Assembly (NCBI GenBank): GCA_963729075.1
Contig: CAVSMU010000003.1
Span: 124,001 to 188,000 of the forward strand
Direction of reading: 5' to 3'
DNA length: 64,000 bases
Source: WHSW01 sp963729075
Lineage (GTDB): Bacteria; Actinomycetota; Thermoleophilia; Solirubrobacterales; 70-9
The notes beneath the pieces were generated by a model, which did not search any database, was not told the origin of the DNA, and was given only the letters and a program-made list of their open reading frames with translations. Shown piece by piece: positions 8,435-17,610 of the stretch. The translations under genes and the position numbers were made by a program. Position 1 is the stretch's first letter, and every line of letters begins with the position of its first letter.

Positions 8435-9577
8435 ATGGACTTCTCACTCACCCACGAGCAGGAGGACTTCGTCGCCGCCATCCGCGACTTCTGCTCCCGC
8501 GAATGCGGCACGCCCGAGCAGCGCGAGCGGCTGACGAACGGCTACACCGAGGCCCACTCGGCCGAGATCTACTCGAAGATGGCCGACCTCGGCTGGCTCG
8601 GCGTGACGATCGACGAGGACCATGGCGGCTCGGGCGGAGGGATGCTCGACGCCTGCCTGTTCATGGAGGAGACCTCGCGCGGACTCGCGCCGATCAACGG
8701 CTACGCGACGACGCTGATCGTCGCCGGCGCCGTCCAGCGCTTCGGCAGCGACGAGCAGCGGCGCGAGATCCTCGGCGGCATCGCCTCCGGCTCTGTCGAG
8801 GCCATCGCGATGACCGAGCCCGAGGCGGGCTCGGACGTCGGCTCGCTGAGGACGAGCGCCGAGCGCGTGAACGGCGGCTTCGTCATCAACGGGCAGAAGG
8901 TCTTCTGCTCCAACGCCCACATCTCCGACCACGTGCTGGTCGTCTGCCGCACCGGCAAGGGGGAGACCAAGCACGAGGGCCTCTCGATGATCTTCGTGCC
9001 CACCGACAACCCGCAGATGGAGATCACCCCGATCGACACGCTGGGCGGTCGCGAGACGAGCTACCTCTACTTCACCGACTGCGAGGCGCCCGCGGACGCC
9101 GTGCTCGGCGAGGTCGACCAGGCCTGGATGCAGCTGATGGCCGGGCTCAACGTCGAGCGGCTCATCCTCGCGGCGACGATGCTCGGGCTCGGCCGGCGAG
9201 CCTTCGACGACGCGCTCGCCTACGTCAAGGAGCGCCGCCAGTTCGGCAAGCCGATCGGCTCCTTCCAGGCGCTCCAGCACCGGCTCGCCGACCTCGCGAC
9301 CGAGCTCGAGGCGGCGCGGCTGATGACCTACTGGGTCGCCTCCGCGGTCGACTCGGCCCCCGACAAGATGCTCCCGCGGGAGGCCTCGATGGTGAAGCTC
9401 AAGGTCACCGAGACCGCTCAGCGCGCTGCCCTCGAAGGGATGCAGATGATGGGCGGCTACGGCTACTCGTCGGAGTACGACATGGAGCGGCTCGTGCGCC
9501 AGACGCTGGTCTCCACCATCTACGGCGGCACCAGCGAGATCCAGCGCAACATCATCGCCAAGAGCTACGGGCTCTAG
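8435..9577 (+). CDS. acyl-CoA dehydrogenase
   Basis: FAD-dependent acyl-CoA dehydrogenase (380 residues) that introduces the alpha-beta double bond in fatty acyl-CoAs and passes electrons to ETF. Family signatures are AMTEPEAGSDVGSLRT near residue 128 and the C-terminal VSTIYGGTSEIQRNIIAKS. The length is typical. ATG 8435 has no Shine-Dalgarno, but TAGGGT lies 8 bases upstream, consistent with a leaderless transcript. The glycosyltransferase start follows the stop codon directly, so the two are cotranscribed although functionally unrelated. Confidence 0.93.
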   Translation: MDFSLTHEQEDFVAAIRDFCSRECGTPEQRERLTNGYTEAHSAEIYSKMADLGWLGVTIDEDHGGSGGGMLDACLFMEETSRGLAPINGYATTLIVAGAVQRFGSDEQRREILGGIASGSVEAIAMTEPEAGSDVGSLRTSAERVNGGFVINGQKVFCSNAHISDHVLVVCRTGKGETKHEGLSMIFVPTDNPQMEITPIDTLGGRETSYLYFTDCEAPADAVLGEVDQAWMQLMAGLNVERLILAATMLGLGRRAFDDALAYVKERRQFGKPIGSFQALQHRLADLATELEAARLMTYWVASAVDSAPDKMLPREASMVKLKVTETAQRAALEGMQMMGGYGYSSEYDMERLVRQTLVSTIYGGTSEIQRNIIAKSYGL

Positions 9578-10657
9578 ATGGTGCAGGCACCGAGCGGCGT
9601 CCGCGTGCTGCTCGCCGCTCACCAGGGACTCGCGGTCGGCGGCATCGGGACGATGGCCAGAGGGCTCGCCGCGCACCTGCCGGATGCCATGGAGCCATAT
9701 GGAAGCGTGGTCGTCGAGATGCCGGCGGCGGGCGACCGGCTGAGCGGGCGCCTTCGCGTCCTCGGCGGCCCCGGCGCCGCCGCCCGCCTCTGGCACGAGC
9801 AGGCTCGACTCGCTCGGATGGCCCGGGACTTCGACCTCCTCCATCTCTGCGACCTGCGCCCGCTGGCGCTCGCCCGGACGCCGTTCCTGATCACCGTCCA
9901 TGACGTCGACTTCCTCGACCGGCCGCGCTGGCTGCCGGCGAGCGCGCGGCTGTACAAGCAGCGGATGCTGCGCGCCGCCCTGCGCAAGCGACCCGCGGCC
10001 GTCGTGTGCGTCTCGGAGCACACGCGTAGCCGCCTCGTCCACCACCATCCGGAGGCGCGCCGCACCGAACTGCGGGTGATCCCGCCCGGCGTCGAACGGC
10101 CCGACATGGGGTGGACCGGTGCCGGCGACCCGCCCTACTTCCTCACCGTCTCGACGATCCATCCACGCAAGAACCATCTCGGGCTGCTGCGCGCGTTTCG
10201 CGAGGCACGGGGCCACGGCCTCGCGCTGCGGTGGCTGGTTGCCGGCCCTCCGGGCCCCCGCTCGCGGGAGATCCGGCGCGCGCTCGAGGCCGAGCCCGGG
10301 GTCCAGCTGCTCGGCGAGGTCGATGCCGCAAGACTCGACCGCCTCTACCGCGAGGCGACGTTCGTCGCCACGCCCTCGGCACTCGAGGGCTTCGGCTATC
10401 CGCCGCTGGAGGCGATGGCAAGGGGGGTGCCGACGCTGACCTCCGACGCCGCCGCGCTGCCTGAGGTGGTCGGCGACGCGGGACCGCTTCTGCCGCCCGA
10501 GGACCTGGCGGCATGGGCCCGAGCGCTCATCTGGCTGGCCGAAGATACGAGTGCGCGCGGCGAGCTCTCCGAGCGCGGAAAAACGCGCGCGGAGCGCTTT
10601 TCGTGGTCTCGCGCCGCAGACGAGGTGGTACGGCTGCATCTGGATCTGTGCGGTTGA
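9578..10657 (+). CDS. glycosyltransferase family 4 (GT-B)
   Basis: A 359-residue retaining GT-B glycosyltransferase. The N-terminal acceptor domain contains GGIGTMARGLA. The C-terminal nucleotide-sugar domain has FLTVSTIHPRKNHLGLLRAF, and the GT4 signature with its conserved glutamates is PSALEGFGYPPLEAMARG (residues ~265-285). ATG abuts the preceding TAG. It precedes the NeuB-like operon and probably builds the same glycan; donor and acceptor are unknown. Confidence 0.88.
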   Translation: MVQAPSGVRVLLAAHQGLAVGGIGTMARGLAAHLPDAMEPYGSVVVEMPAAGDRLSGRLRVLGGPGAAARLWHEQARLARMARDFDLLHLCDLRPLALARTPFLITVHDVDFLDRPRWLPASARLYKQRMLRAALRKRPAAVVCVSEHTRSRLVHHHPEARRTELRVIPPGVERPDMGWTGAGDPPYFLTVSTIHPRKNHLGLLRAFREARGHGLALRWLVAGPPGPRSREIRRALEAEPGVQLLGEVDAARLDRLYREATFVATPSALEGFGYPPLEAMARGVPTLTSDAAALPEVVGDAGPLLPPEDLAAWARALIWLAEDTSARGELSERGKTRAERFSWSRAADEVVRLHLDLCG

Positions 10658-10675
10658 CGACTGGGAAATCCACGG

Positions 10676-10703
10676 TTGACCGCCGGCGCGGAACGTGTAT
10701 ATG
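10676..10703 (+). promoter_or_regulatory. promoter of the NeuB-like operon
   Basis: TTGACC (10676-10681) and TATATG (10698-10703) are separated by 16 bases in the gap between the GT4 gene and the NeuB-like gene. A second TTGAC sits 13 bases upstream. It is followed by a ~55-base leader with a GGAGGG ribosome site before GTG 10758. This is the best sigma-70-type promoter in the sugar region. Confidence 0.5.
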
Positions 10704-10757
10704 CTCGGCCTCGGTCGAAGGGGACAACTCGTTCGCAACCCAGAATTGGAGGGAGTC

Positions 10758-11879
10758 GTGGATCGACCCGTGCGGAGCATGGACAGGGAGCTCTACATAG
10801 GCGACGACCGGATCGCCGACGACGGCGACTGCTACGTGATCGCCGAGGTCGGCCACAACCACCAAGGTTCGGTTGAGAAGGCCATGCAGCTGTTCGAGGC
10901 GGCGAAGGACTCCGGCGCGCACGCCGTCAAGTTGCAGAAGCGCTCCAACCGCGAGCTCTACACGCGCGAGTACTACACCCGGCCCTACGACCACGAGAAC
11001 AGTTACGGGCAGACCTACGGCGAGCACCGCGAGTTCCTCGAGTTCGAGCGCGGGGAGTACCAGGAGCTGCAGTCCTACGCGGCGGAGATCGGGATCACGT
11101 TCTTCGCCACCGCCTTCGACCCGACGAGCGTCGAGTTCTGCGAGGACCTCGGCATGCCCGCCTACAAGGTCGCCTCGGCCGATCTCAAGAACCTGCCGCT
11201 GCTGCGACTGATTGCCGAGACCGGGAAGCCGATGATCATGTCGACCGGCGCCGCGACGCTCGCCGACGTCAGGCGCGGCTATGAGGCCGTCGCCGAGGTC
11301 AATCCCAACATCGCGCTGCTGCAGTGCACCGCGGTCTATCCGCCGGACTGGGAGGAGCTCGACCTGCGGGTGATCGAGACCTACCGCGAGCTGTTCCCCG
11401 GGGCGGTGGTCGGGCTCTCGAGCCACGACAACGGCATCGCGATGGCGCTCGCCGCGTTCATGCTGGGCGGCCGCATCGTCGAGAAGCACTTCACCCTCAA
11501 CCGGGCCTGGAAGGGCACCGACCAGAGCTTCTCGCTGGAGCCGCAGGGGCTGGAGAAGATGATCCGCGACCTGCGGCGAACCCGCCGGGCGCTCGGCGAC
11601 GGACAGAAGCGGATCTATCCGTCGGAGACCGCGGCGACCGTGAAGATGGGCAAGAAGCTCGTTGCCGCGCGCGACCTGGCCCCGGGCGAGACGCTTACCG
11701 CCGACGACATCGCCTCGCGCTCCCCCGGCGACGGGGTCCCGCCCTGCGAGCTCGACAAGTTCATCGGGCGCCGGCTGCGCCAGGCCGTCAGCGCGGACCA
11801 GGCGCTGAGCTTCGAGATGATCGACGAGCTCGCGAGCCTCGAACGCGAGCTTGCGCAGAGCACCGCCTCGTCGCGGTGA
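10758..11879 (+). CDS. NeuB-family ulosonic (sialic-acid-like) acid synthase with SAF domain
   Basis: PEP-dependent synthase that condenses phosphoenolpyruvate with a sugar to give a nonulosonate-type acid. The TIM barrel begins with IAEVGHNHQG (residues ~28-37) and includes KLQKRSN, MPAYKVASADLKNLPLL, MIMSTGAATLADVR, VVGLSSHDNGI and IVEKHFTLNRAWKGTDQ. The C-terminal ~60 residues form the antifreeze-like SAF domain (AARDLAPGETLTADDIA). GTG 10758 has GGAGGG five bases upstream, so the in-frame ATG at 10695 is not needed. It heads an operon with SDR, aldehyde dehydrogenase, cytidylyltransferase and transketolase. The substrate is uncertain because no NeuC epimerase accompanies it. Confidence 0.9.
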   Translation: MDRPVRSMDRELYIGDDRIADDGDCYVIAEVGHNHQGSVEKAMQLFEAAKDSGAHAVKLQKRSNRELYTREYYTRPYDHENSYGQTYGEHREFLEFERGEYQELQSYAAEIGITFFATAFDPTSVEFCEDLGMPAYKVASADLKNLPLLRLIAETGKPMIMSTGAATLADVRRGYEAVAEVNPNIALLQCTAVYPPDWEELDLRVIETYRELFPGAVVGLSSHDNGIAMALAAFMLGGRIVEKHFTLNRAWKGTDQSFSLEPQGLEKMIRDLRRTRRALGDGQKRIYPSETAATVKMGKKLVAARDLAPGETLTADDIASRSPGDGVPPCELDKFIGRRLRQAVSADQALSFEMIDELASLERELAQSTASSR

Positions 11880-12676
11880 GTGACGGTCCGCTCGACGGTC
11901 AGATCGCGGTAGTCACCGGCGCCCTGGGGAAGCTGGGGCCGATCTGGGTGCGTGCGCTCGCGGGGTCCGGCGCCCGCGTGGTCGGCATCGATCTGCGCGA
12001 CGACGGGGCGGAGGAGCTCGAGCGCGCGGTCGCCGACACGGCGGGTGAGTACGCGCACGAGCGCGGCGACGTCGGCGTCAGGGAGGAGCTCGAGGCGATC
12101 CGCGACAGGGTCGCCGATCGCTGGGGGGTTGCGAACGTGCTCGTCTGCAATGCCGGGATCGACCAGCCCCCGGAGGCGGCCGCCAGCACCCGGCTCGTTC
12201 AGGAAATCGAGTCCGAGGACTTCCGGCGCACGCTCGACGTCAACCTCGTCGGTACCTTTCACGCGATTCAGGTCTTCGGCGCGGCGATGGCCGACGCCGG
12301 CCGGGGGTCGATCGTCACCATCGGCTCCATCTACGCCTCGCAGGCTCCCGATCCCAAGCTCTACGATCACATGCCCTTGGACCCGCCCTTCCTCAAGCCT
12401 CCCGCCTACGGCGCCTCGAAGGCGGGTGTGCTGAACCTGAGCCGCTACTTCGCCCGTCTCTGGGGCCCGCGCGGGGTGCGCGTCAACGCGCTCTCCCCCG
12501 GCGGCGTTCGGGGCGACCAGGACGCCGAGTTCGTGCGCAAGTACGTCGACCGCGTCCCGCTCGGCCGGCTCGCCGAGGCCGATGACCTCGGCGGTCCGCT
12601 GATCTTCCTCGCCTCCGACGCCTCCCGCTACCTCACCGGCCAGGAGCTGCGCGTCGACGGGGGGCTCGCGGCATGA
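11876..12676 (+). CDS. short-chain dehydrogenase/reductase in ulosonate-like operon
   Basis: A 266-residue classical SDR. The cofactor motif is VVTGALGKLGPIWVRALAGS (residues ~12-31), then NVLVCNAGI, the catalytic Ser in IVTIGSIYAS, Tyr/Lys in PPAYGASKAGVLNLS, and the C-terminal YLTGQELRVDGGLAA. It starts at a GTG overlapping the NeuB-like stop (GTGA) and its stop overlaps the next ATG (ATGA), so it is translationally coupled on both sides. SDRs of this kind occur in legionaminate/pseudaminate clusters; the actual sugar oxidised or reduced here is unknown. Confidence 0.88.
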   Translation: MSDGPLDGQIAVVTGALGKLGPIWVRALAGSGARVVGIDLRDDGAEELERAVADTAGEYAHERGDVGVREELEAIRDRVADRWGVANVLVCNAGIDQPPEAAASTRLVQEIESEDFRRTLDVNLVGTFHAIQVFGAAMADAGRGSIVTIGSIYASQAPDPKLYDHMPLDPPFLKPPAYGASKAGVLNLSRYFARLWGPRGVRVNALSPGGVRGDQDAEFVRKYVDRVPLGRLAEADDLGGPLIFLASDASRYLTGQELRVDGGLAA

Positions 12677-14151
12677 GCACCGTCGACGAGCGGGCGACCA
12701 AGCTCGTCGGCAACGTGATCGATGGCGAGGAGCGCGGCGCGAGCTCCGACGCCACCTTCGAGAAGCTCGCCCCGGCCACGGGCGAGCCGCTGTCGACCGT
12801 CGCGCGCTCGGATCGCGCCGACGTCGAAGCTGCCGTGGCCGCCGCCCGCGCCGCGCAGCCGGCCTGGGCCCGGCAACCGCCCCCCGACCGCGGCGCCGTG
12901 CTGCGCCGCATCGCCCAGCTCCTCGAGCGCGACGCGGACGAGATGGCGGCAATCGTCGCCGCCGAGACCGGCAAGGCGCCGGGCGACGCGCGCGGCGAGG
13001 TCGGCGCGGCGATCGAGATGGGCTACTTCGTGGCCGGCGAGGGCCGGCGCCTCTACGGCCGCACGACCACCAGCGCGATCCCCAACCGGGCGGCGATGAC
13101 GATCCGCCAGCCGCTCGGCGTCGCCGGCCTGATCATCGCCGCCAACACGCCGATCGCAAACGTCGCATGGAAGGTGTTCCCGGCCCTGCTGTGCGGCAAC
13201 GGAGCGGTGCTCAAGGCCTCCGAGGACACGCCGGAGACCGCGCTGGCGTTCAGCCGGCTGGCCGCGGAGGCGGAGCTTCCACCGGGCATCCTCAACGTCG
13301 TCCAGGGCTACGGCCCCGAGGCCGGCCAGCCGCTGGTCGAGCATCCCGGCGTCGACGTGGTCAGCTTCACCGGCTCGACCGCGGTGGGCCGGATGATCGC
13401 CCGGGTCGCCGGCGAGCGGATGGCGAAGGTCTGCCTCGAGCTGGGCGGCAAGAACCCGCTCGTCGTCTGCGACGACGCGGACCTCGAGGGCGCCGCCGAG
13501 GCGGCCGCGCTGTCGGCCTACTCGAACGCCGGCCAGCGCTGCGCGGCCGCGAGCCGGATCATCGTCTTCGACTCGGTGTACGACCGCTTCCGCGAGCTGC
13601 TGATCGAGCGCACGACGGCCCAGCGCGTCGGGCCGACCGACGACGACGACCTCGGCCCGGTGATCAACGAGGGCCAGCTCGATCAGATGCTGGCGGCGGT
13701 CGACCAGGCGCGCAATGAGGGCGCCGAGGTCCTCGCCGGCGGCGAGCGGCTGGCCGGCGACGGCCACGACGGCGGCTTCTACATGGCGCCGACCGTGCTC
13801 GAGGGCGCGCCGCTCGACTCCGACGTGGCCTGCAAGGAGCTCTTCGGCCCGATCACGACGATGCACCGGGTGTCGGGGTTCGAGGAGGCGATCGAGGCGG
13901 CCAATGCGACCGACTACGGGCTCACGGCGGCGATCTGGACCGATTCCGTGCACCGCGCGCAGGAGTTCGTCGCCCGCGTGCACAGCGGGGTGGCGTCGGT
14001 CAACGGCCCCACCTACGGCTCCGAGCCGCACATGCCGTTCGGCGGCGAGGGCCAGTCGGGCAACGGCTGGCGTGAGGCGGGCACCGAGGCGCTCGACGTC
14101 TACTCGGACATAAAGACCGTCTACGTCAGACACGACCCCGACCGGGCCTAA
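12673..14151 (+). CDS. NAD(P)-dependent aldehyde dehydrogenase
   Basis: A 492-residue ALDH superfamily enzyme. The catalytic Cys lies in NAGQRCAAASR (residue ~287), the general base Glu in CLELGGKNPLVV, and the cofactor segment is VVSFTGSTAVGRMI. Length is normal and no residue is missing. It overlaps the upstream SDR by four bases. Its place between an SDR and a CMP-sugar synthetase suggests oxidation of a sugar aldehyde, but general aldehyde detoxification cannot be excluded. Confidence 0.92.
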   Translation: MSTVDERATKLVGNVIDGEERGASSDATFEKLAPATGEPLSTVARSDRADVEAAVAAARAAQPAWARQPPPDRGAVLRRIAQLLERDADEMAAIVAAETGKAPGDARGEVGAAIEMGYFVAGEGRRLYGRTTTSAIPNRAAMTIRQPLGVAGLIIAANTPIANVAWKVFPALLCGNGAVLKASEDTPETALAFSRLAAEAELPPGILNVVQGYGPEAGQPLVEHPGVDVVSFTGSTAVGRMIARVAGERMAKVCLELGGKNPLVVCDDADLEGAAEAAALSAYSNAGQRCAAASRIIVFDSVYDRFRELLIERTTAQRVGPTDDDDLGPVINEGQLDQMLAAVDQARNEGAEVLAGGERLAGDGHDGGFYMAPTVLEGAPLDSDVACKELFGPITTMHRVSGFEEAIEAANATDYGLTAAIWTDSVHRAQEFVARVHSGVASVNGPTYGSEPHMPFGGEGQSGNGWREAGTEALDVYSDIKTVYVRHDPDRA

Positions 14152-14159
14152 CCAGACGC

Positions 14160-14901
14160 GTGACGTCCGCCGTCGCCCTGATCCCCGCGCGTTCCGGCTC
14201 CGAGCGCGTGCCCGGCAAGAACGTGCGCGAGCTCGGCGGCCACCCGCTGATCGCCTACACGATCGCCGCCGCGCAGGCCGCTCGCGTCTTCGACGCGGTC
14301 ATCGTCTCGACCGATTCGCCCGAGATCGCCGCGGTGGCCGAGAGCTACGGCGCCGAGGTCCCCGGGCTGCGCCCCGCCGAGATGGCGACGTCGACCTCGC
14401 CCGACATCGAGTGGATCCGGCACATGCTCGCCGAGCTCGCGGCGGATGGCCGGCGCTATCGACGTCTTCTCGCTGCTGCGGCCGACGAGCCCGTTCCGGG
14501 GGCCGGAGGTGATCAGGCGCGCGTTCGAGCAGCTGGTCGCGCTCGGCGACCGCGCGGACTCGCTGCGGGCGGTGAGGCTCTGTCACGAGCACCCGGGCAA
14601 GATGTGGGTCCTCGACGGCGACCTCATGCGCCCCCTGCTCGACCAGCCCGAAGGCGTTCCCTACCACTCGCGCCAGTACAAGTCGCTGCCGCGGGTCTAC
14701 ATCCAGGACTCGAGCATCGAGATGGCGTGGGCGCGAGCGGTCGACGTCCACGACAGCATCGCGGGTGAGAAGGTCGCTCCGTTCCTCACCGAGGAGCTCG
14801 AGGGCTTCTCGATCGACTACCCCGACGACTGGCGCTACGCCGAGGAGATGATCGCGGCGGGCCGCGCCACCCTGCCCGCGATCCCGACTCCGAGCCGATG
14901 A
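14160..14901 (+). CDS. CMP-ulosonate (NeuA-type) cytidylyltransferase (one frameshift near 14445)
   Basis: Would activate the NeuB product with CTP, giving a CMP-sugar. The nucleotide-binding motif LIPARSGSERVPGKNVREL starts at residue ~7 and is followed by IVSTDSPEIAAVAESYGAEV. The frame shifts near 14445 and continues IDVFSLLRPTSPFRGPEVI and YIQDSSIEMAWARAVD. Total length (~247 residues) matches the family. It starts with GTG nine bases after the ALDH stop. Confidence 0.82.
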
Positions 14902-14943
14902 CGGGGCAGGGCCGGCCCATCGAAGAGTGAGTAGGCTCGCGAC

Positions 14944-16854
14944 GTGGAGCTGAGGTACGTCCCGCGGGCCGAGTTCGACCGGATCCGCTCGCTCGAGGGC
15001 GACCGCTACGAGCGGACGGCCGCCTTCGCCGATGCCTGCCGGCTGAACGTCCTCTACATGGTCCGGCGCGTCGGCTCGGGCCATCTCGGCACCACCTTCA
15101 GCTCGCTCGAGATCGTCAGCTGGCTGCACCTGGAGGTGCTCGGCCAGGGCGACCGCTACTTCTCCTCCAAGGGCCACGACGCTCCCGGCCTGTACGCCCT
15201 CCTCACCGCGCTCGGCCGGCTGGACTTCGACCTGATCCATCAGCTGCGGCGGCTGGACGGCCTGCCCGGCCACCCGGACGTCGCCGCCACGCCGGAGGTG
15301 GTCACGAGCACGGGCTCGCTCGGGATGGGGATCTCGAAGGCGCGCGGCTTCGTCCTCGCCGACCGGCTGCTCGGCCGCACGGGCGACGTCTACGTCCTCA
15401 CCGGAGACGGGGAGCTGCAGGAGGGGCAGATCTGGGAGTCGCTGCAGCCGACCGCGAACCGCCGCTTGGAGGAGATCACCGTCATCGTCGACCGCAACGA
15501 GGTCCAGTCGGACACGTGGGTATCCCAGGTGAGCGACCTCGGCGACCTGGAAGCGAAGTTCAAGGCCTTCGGCTGGGCACTCGGGCGCTGCGACGGGCAC
15601 GACGTGCGCGCGCTTGCGGAGACGCTCGAGGGGCTGCGGGCGCAGAAGGGTCCGAGGTTGGTGATCGCCGCGACGCGAAAGGGCGCCGGCGTCTCCTTCA
15701 TGGAGGCGCAGGGCCATCTCCCGGAGACCGACACCGCCCTGTATGCCTATCACGTGGGCGCGCCGCCACCCGAGGAATACGAGCGCGCGGTGGAGGAGGT
15801 CCGGGCCCGGCTCGACGAGCGGCTGGCGCGGCTGGGAGCCGGACCGGTCGAGCTCGTCGCGGCCGAGCCGCCCGAGCACCTGGCGGCCGCGGCCGAGCAC
15901 CGCCAGCGGCTCGTCCCCACCTACGGCCAGGCGCTGGTCGAGCAGGCGGAACGGGAGCCGCGGCTGGTCGCGCTCGACGCCGACCTGCGCAAGGACACCG
16001 GACTGGTCGAGTTCCGGGAGCGCTTCCCCGAGCGCTACTTCCAGTGCGGGATCGCCGAGCAGGACATGGTCTCGCAGGCCGGGGCGATGGCCCTTGCCGG
16101 CCTCCTTCCGGTCGTGCACTCCTTCGCCTGTTTCATCTCCACGCGCCCCAACGAGCAGATCTACAACAACGCGACCGAGGGCACCAAGGTCATCTACGCC
16201 GGCTCGCTCGCGGGCCTCGTTCCGGGAGGCCCGGGCCACTCGCACCAGTCGGTACGCGACATATCGGCCCTCGGCTCCGTCCCCGGAATGGCGCTGATCG
16301 AGCCCTTCTCGGAGCACGAGGTCCGCGCGGCGGTCGACTGGGCCGTGAACCGCGCTCCGGCCTCCGTCTACATCCGACTCGTGAGTGTGGGGTGGGCGGT
16401 GGGCTTCGAGCCCCCTACCGTGGACGAGCTCGTCCCCGGCCGCGGGACCGTCCTGCGCGCCGGTGGTGACGCGCTCTTCGTCGCCGCCGGGCCGGTAATG
16501 GTCGGGGGCGCCTGGCACGCTGCCGACCTGCTCGAAGCGGACGGGATCGAGGCCGGCGTCGTCTCGCTTCCGTGGCTGCGCGGTGTGGACGGAGCGTGGA
16601 TCGCAGAGGTGGCCTACGGCGCGCCGGTCTTCTGCCTCGACAACCACTACGTGACCGGCGGACAGGGCGACGCCGTCGTCGCCGCCCTCGCTGCGGAGGC
16701 GCCCGACGCGGCTTCCCGCGTTCATAAGCTCGGCATCGAGGAGGTGCCACGCAGCGGCGAGAACAACGAGGTCCTGCGGGCGCACCGGCTCGACGGCGAG
16801 AGCATCGCCGAGGCCGCGAGAGCCAGGCTCCGGGCGCTGGTGTCGGCGTCCTGA
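14944..16854 (+). CDS. transketolase-like enzyme (full length, single chain)
   Basis: Thiamine-diphosphate enzyme of 636 residues with both transketolase halves on one chain. GSGHLGTTFSSLEI (residue ~43) and the ThDP motif LTGDGELQEGQIWESLQPTA (residue ~155) mark the first half. The pyrimidine half has FQCGIAEQDMVSQAGAMALA (residue ~358, catalytic Glu) and PGGPGHSHQSVRDISALGSV. It would transfer two-carbon ketol units. The rest of a pentose-phosphate operon is absent; it sits between NeuA-like and HAD genes, suggesting a dedicated role in making the ulosonate precursor. TAGGCT six bases before GTG 14944 points to a leaderless start. Confidence 0.88.
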   Translation: MELRYVPRAEFDRIRSLEGDRYERTAAFADACRLNVLYMVRRVGSGHLGTTFSSLEIVSWLHLEVLGQGDRYFSSKGHDAPGLYALLTALGRLDFDLIHQLRRLDGLPGHPDVAATPEVVTSTGSLGMGISKARGFVLADRLLGRTGDVYVLTGDGELQEGQIWESLQPTANRRLEEITVIVDRNEVQSDTWVSQVSDLGDLEAKFKAFGWALGRCDGHDVRALAETLEGLRAQKGPRLVIAATRKGAGVSFMEAQGHLPETDTALYAYHVGAPPPEEYERAVEEVRARLDERLARLGAGPVELVAAEPPEHLAAAAEHRQRLVPTYGQALVEQAEREPRLVALDADLRKDTGLVEFRERFPERYFQCGIAEQDMVSQAGAMALAGLLPVVHSFACFISTRPNEQIYNNATEGTKVIYAGSLAGLVPGGPGHSHQSVRDISALGSVPGMALIEPFSEHEVRAAVDWAVNRAPASVYIRLVSVGWAVGFEPPTVDELVPGRGTVLRAGGDALFVAAGPVMVGGAWHAADLLEADGIEAGVVSLPWLRGVDGAWIAEVAYGAPVFCLDNHYVTGGQGDAVVAALAAEAPDAASRVHKLGIEEVPRSGENNEVLRAHRLDGESIAEAARARLRALVSAS

Positions 16855-16899
16855 GGGGCGGCGAATCGAGCGGGTGCGCGCCGAGCTACCGTCCAGGGC

Positions 16900-17592
16900 A
16901 TGAGCGACGCCCGCATCCTCTTCTGGGACATCGACGGGACGCTGCTGACCACGAAGCGAGCGGGCGTGTTCGCGCTCGAGGAGGCGGCGCGCGAGGTGGT
17001 CGGCACCTCCCCCGACTTCGCGCAGCTGCAGACCGCCGGGCTCACCGACCACGAGGTGGCGGTGCTGGCGATCAGCGAGTGCGGAGGCCCCGAGTCGGCC
17101 GCGACCGCGAGCGCCTTCCTGCGGGCCTACGAGCGCCATCTGCCGGACCGGCTCGGCCTGCGCCGCGGCGGCGCGCTGCCGGGCGTGATCGAGATCCTCG
17201 ACGCGCTCGACGGGCGGCCGGACGTGATCTCGCTGCTCCTGACGGGAAACACGCCGGTGGGCGCACAGGCGAAGCTGGAGCACTACGGGCTGGCGCGCTA
17301 CTTCGCCGGCGGCGCGTTCTGCATCGACGGCGACGACCGGCCCAGCATCGCGCGGCGGGCGCTGACCGTCGCCGCCGAGCGGGCGGGCGGCCCGGTCGAC
17401 CCGCGGTCCACGTACGTGATCGGCGACACGCCGCACGACGTCCGCTGCGGAAAGGAGATCGAGGCCAGGACGGTCGCGGTCGCCTCCGGGACGTACGGCG
17501 TCGACGAGCTCGAGGCCGAGGACGCCTGGCTCGTGCTCGAAAGCCTGCCGAGCCCGGCGCGGTTCTGCGAGCTGCTCGCGCTCGACGGCTGA
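16900..17592 (+). CDS. HAD-superfamily phosphatase
   Basis: A 230-residue HAD hydrolase. Motif I is FWDIDGTLLTT (residues ~9-19), motif II lies in LLLTGNTPVGAQAKLEHYG, and motif IV in YVIGDTPHDVRCGKEIEA. A helical cap domain sits after motif I. TACCGT lies seven bases before the ATG with no Shine-Dalgarno. Its position after transketolase suggests dephosphorylation of a sugar phosphate in this pathway, such as an ulosonate 9-phosphate; this is inferred from context only. Confidence 0.85.
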   Translation: MSDARILFWDIDGTLLTTKRAGVFALEEAAREVVGTSPDFAQLQTAGLTDHEVAVLAISECGGPESAATASAFLRAYERHLPDRLGLRRGGALPGVIEILDALDGRPDVISLLLTGNTPVGAQAKLEHYGLARYFAGGAFCIDGDDRPSIARRALTVAAERAGGPVDPRSTYVIGDTPHDVRCGKEIEARTVAVASGTYGVDELEAEDAWLVLESLPSPARFCELLALDG

Positions 17593-17610
17593 GGCCTTTG
17601 GCTCGCGCGG

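Noticed and set aside
8444..10780. 778-codon minus-strand frame opposite the acyl-CoA dehydrogenase and GT4 genes
   Set aside because: Antisense shadow; both plus-strand genes are intact and well supported.
14299..17436. Open frame of over 1000 codons on the minus strand
   Set aside because: It is antisense to the cytidylyltransferase, transketolase and HAD genes, is composed of Arg/Ala/Val/Asp-rich shadow sequence and has no recognisable domain; high GC at third positions makes long antisense frames common here.
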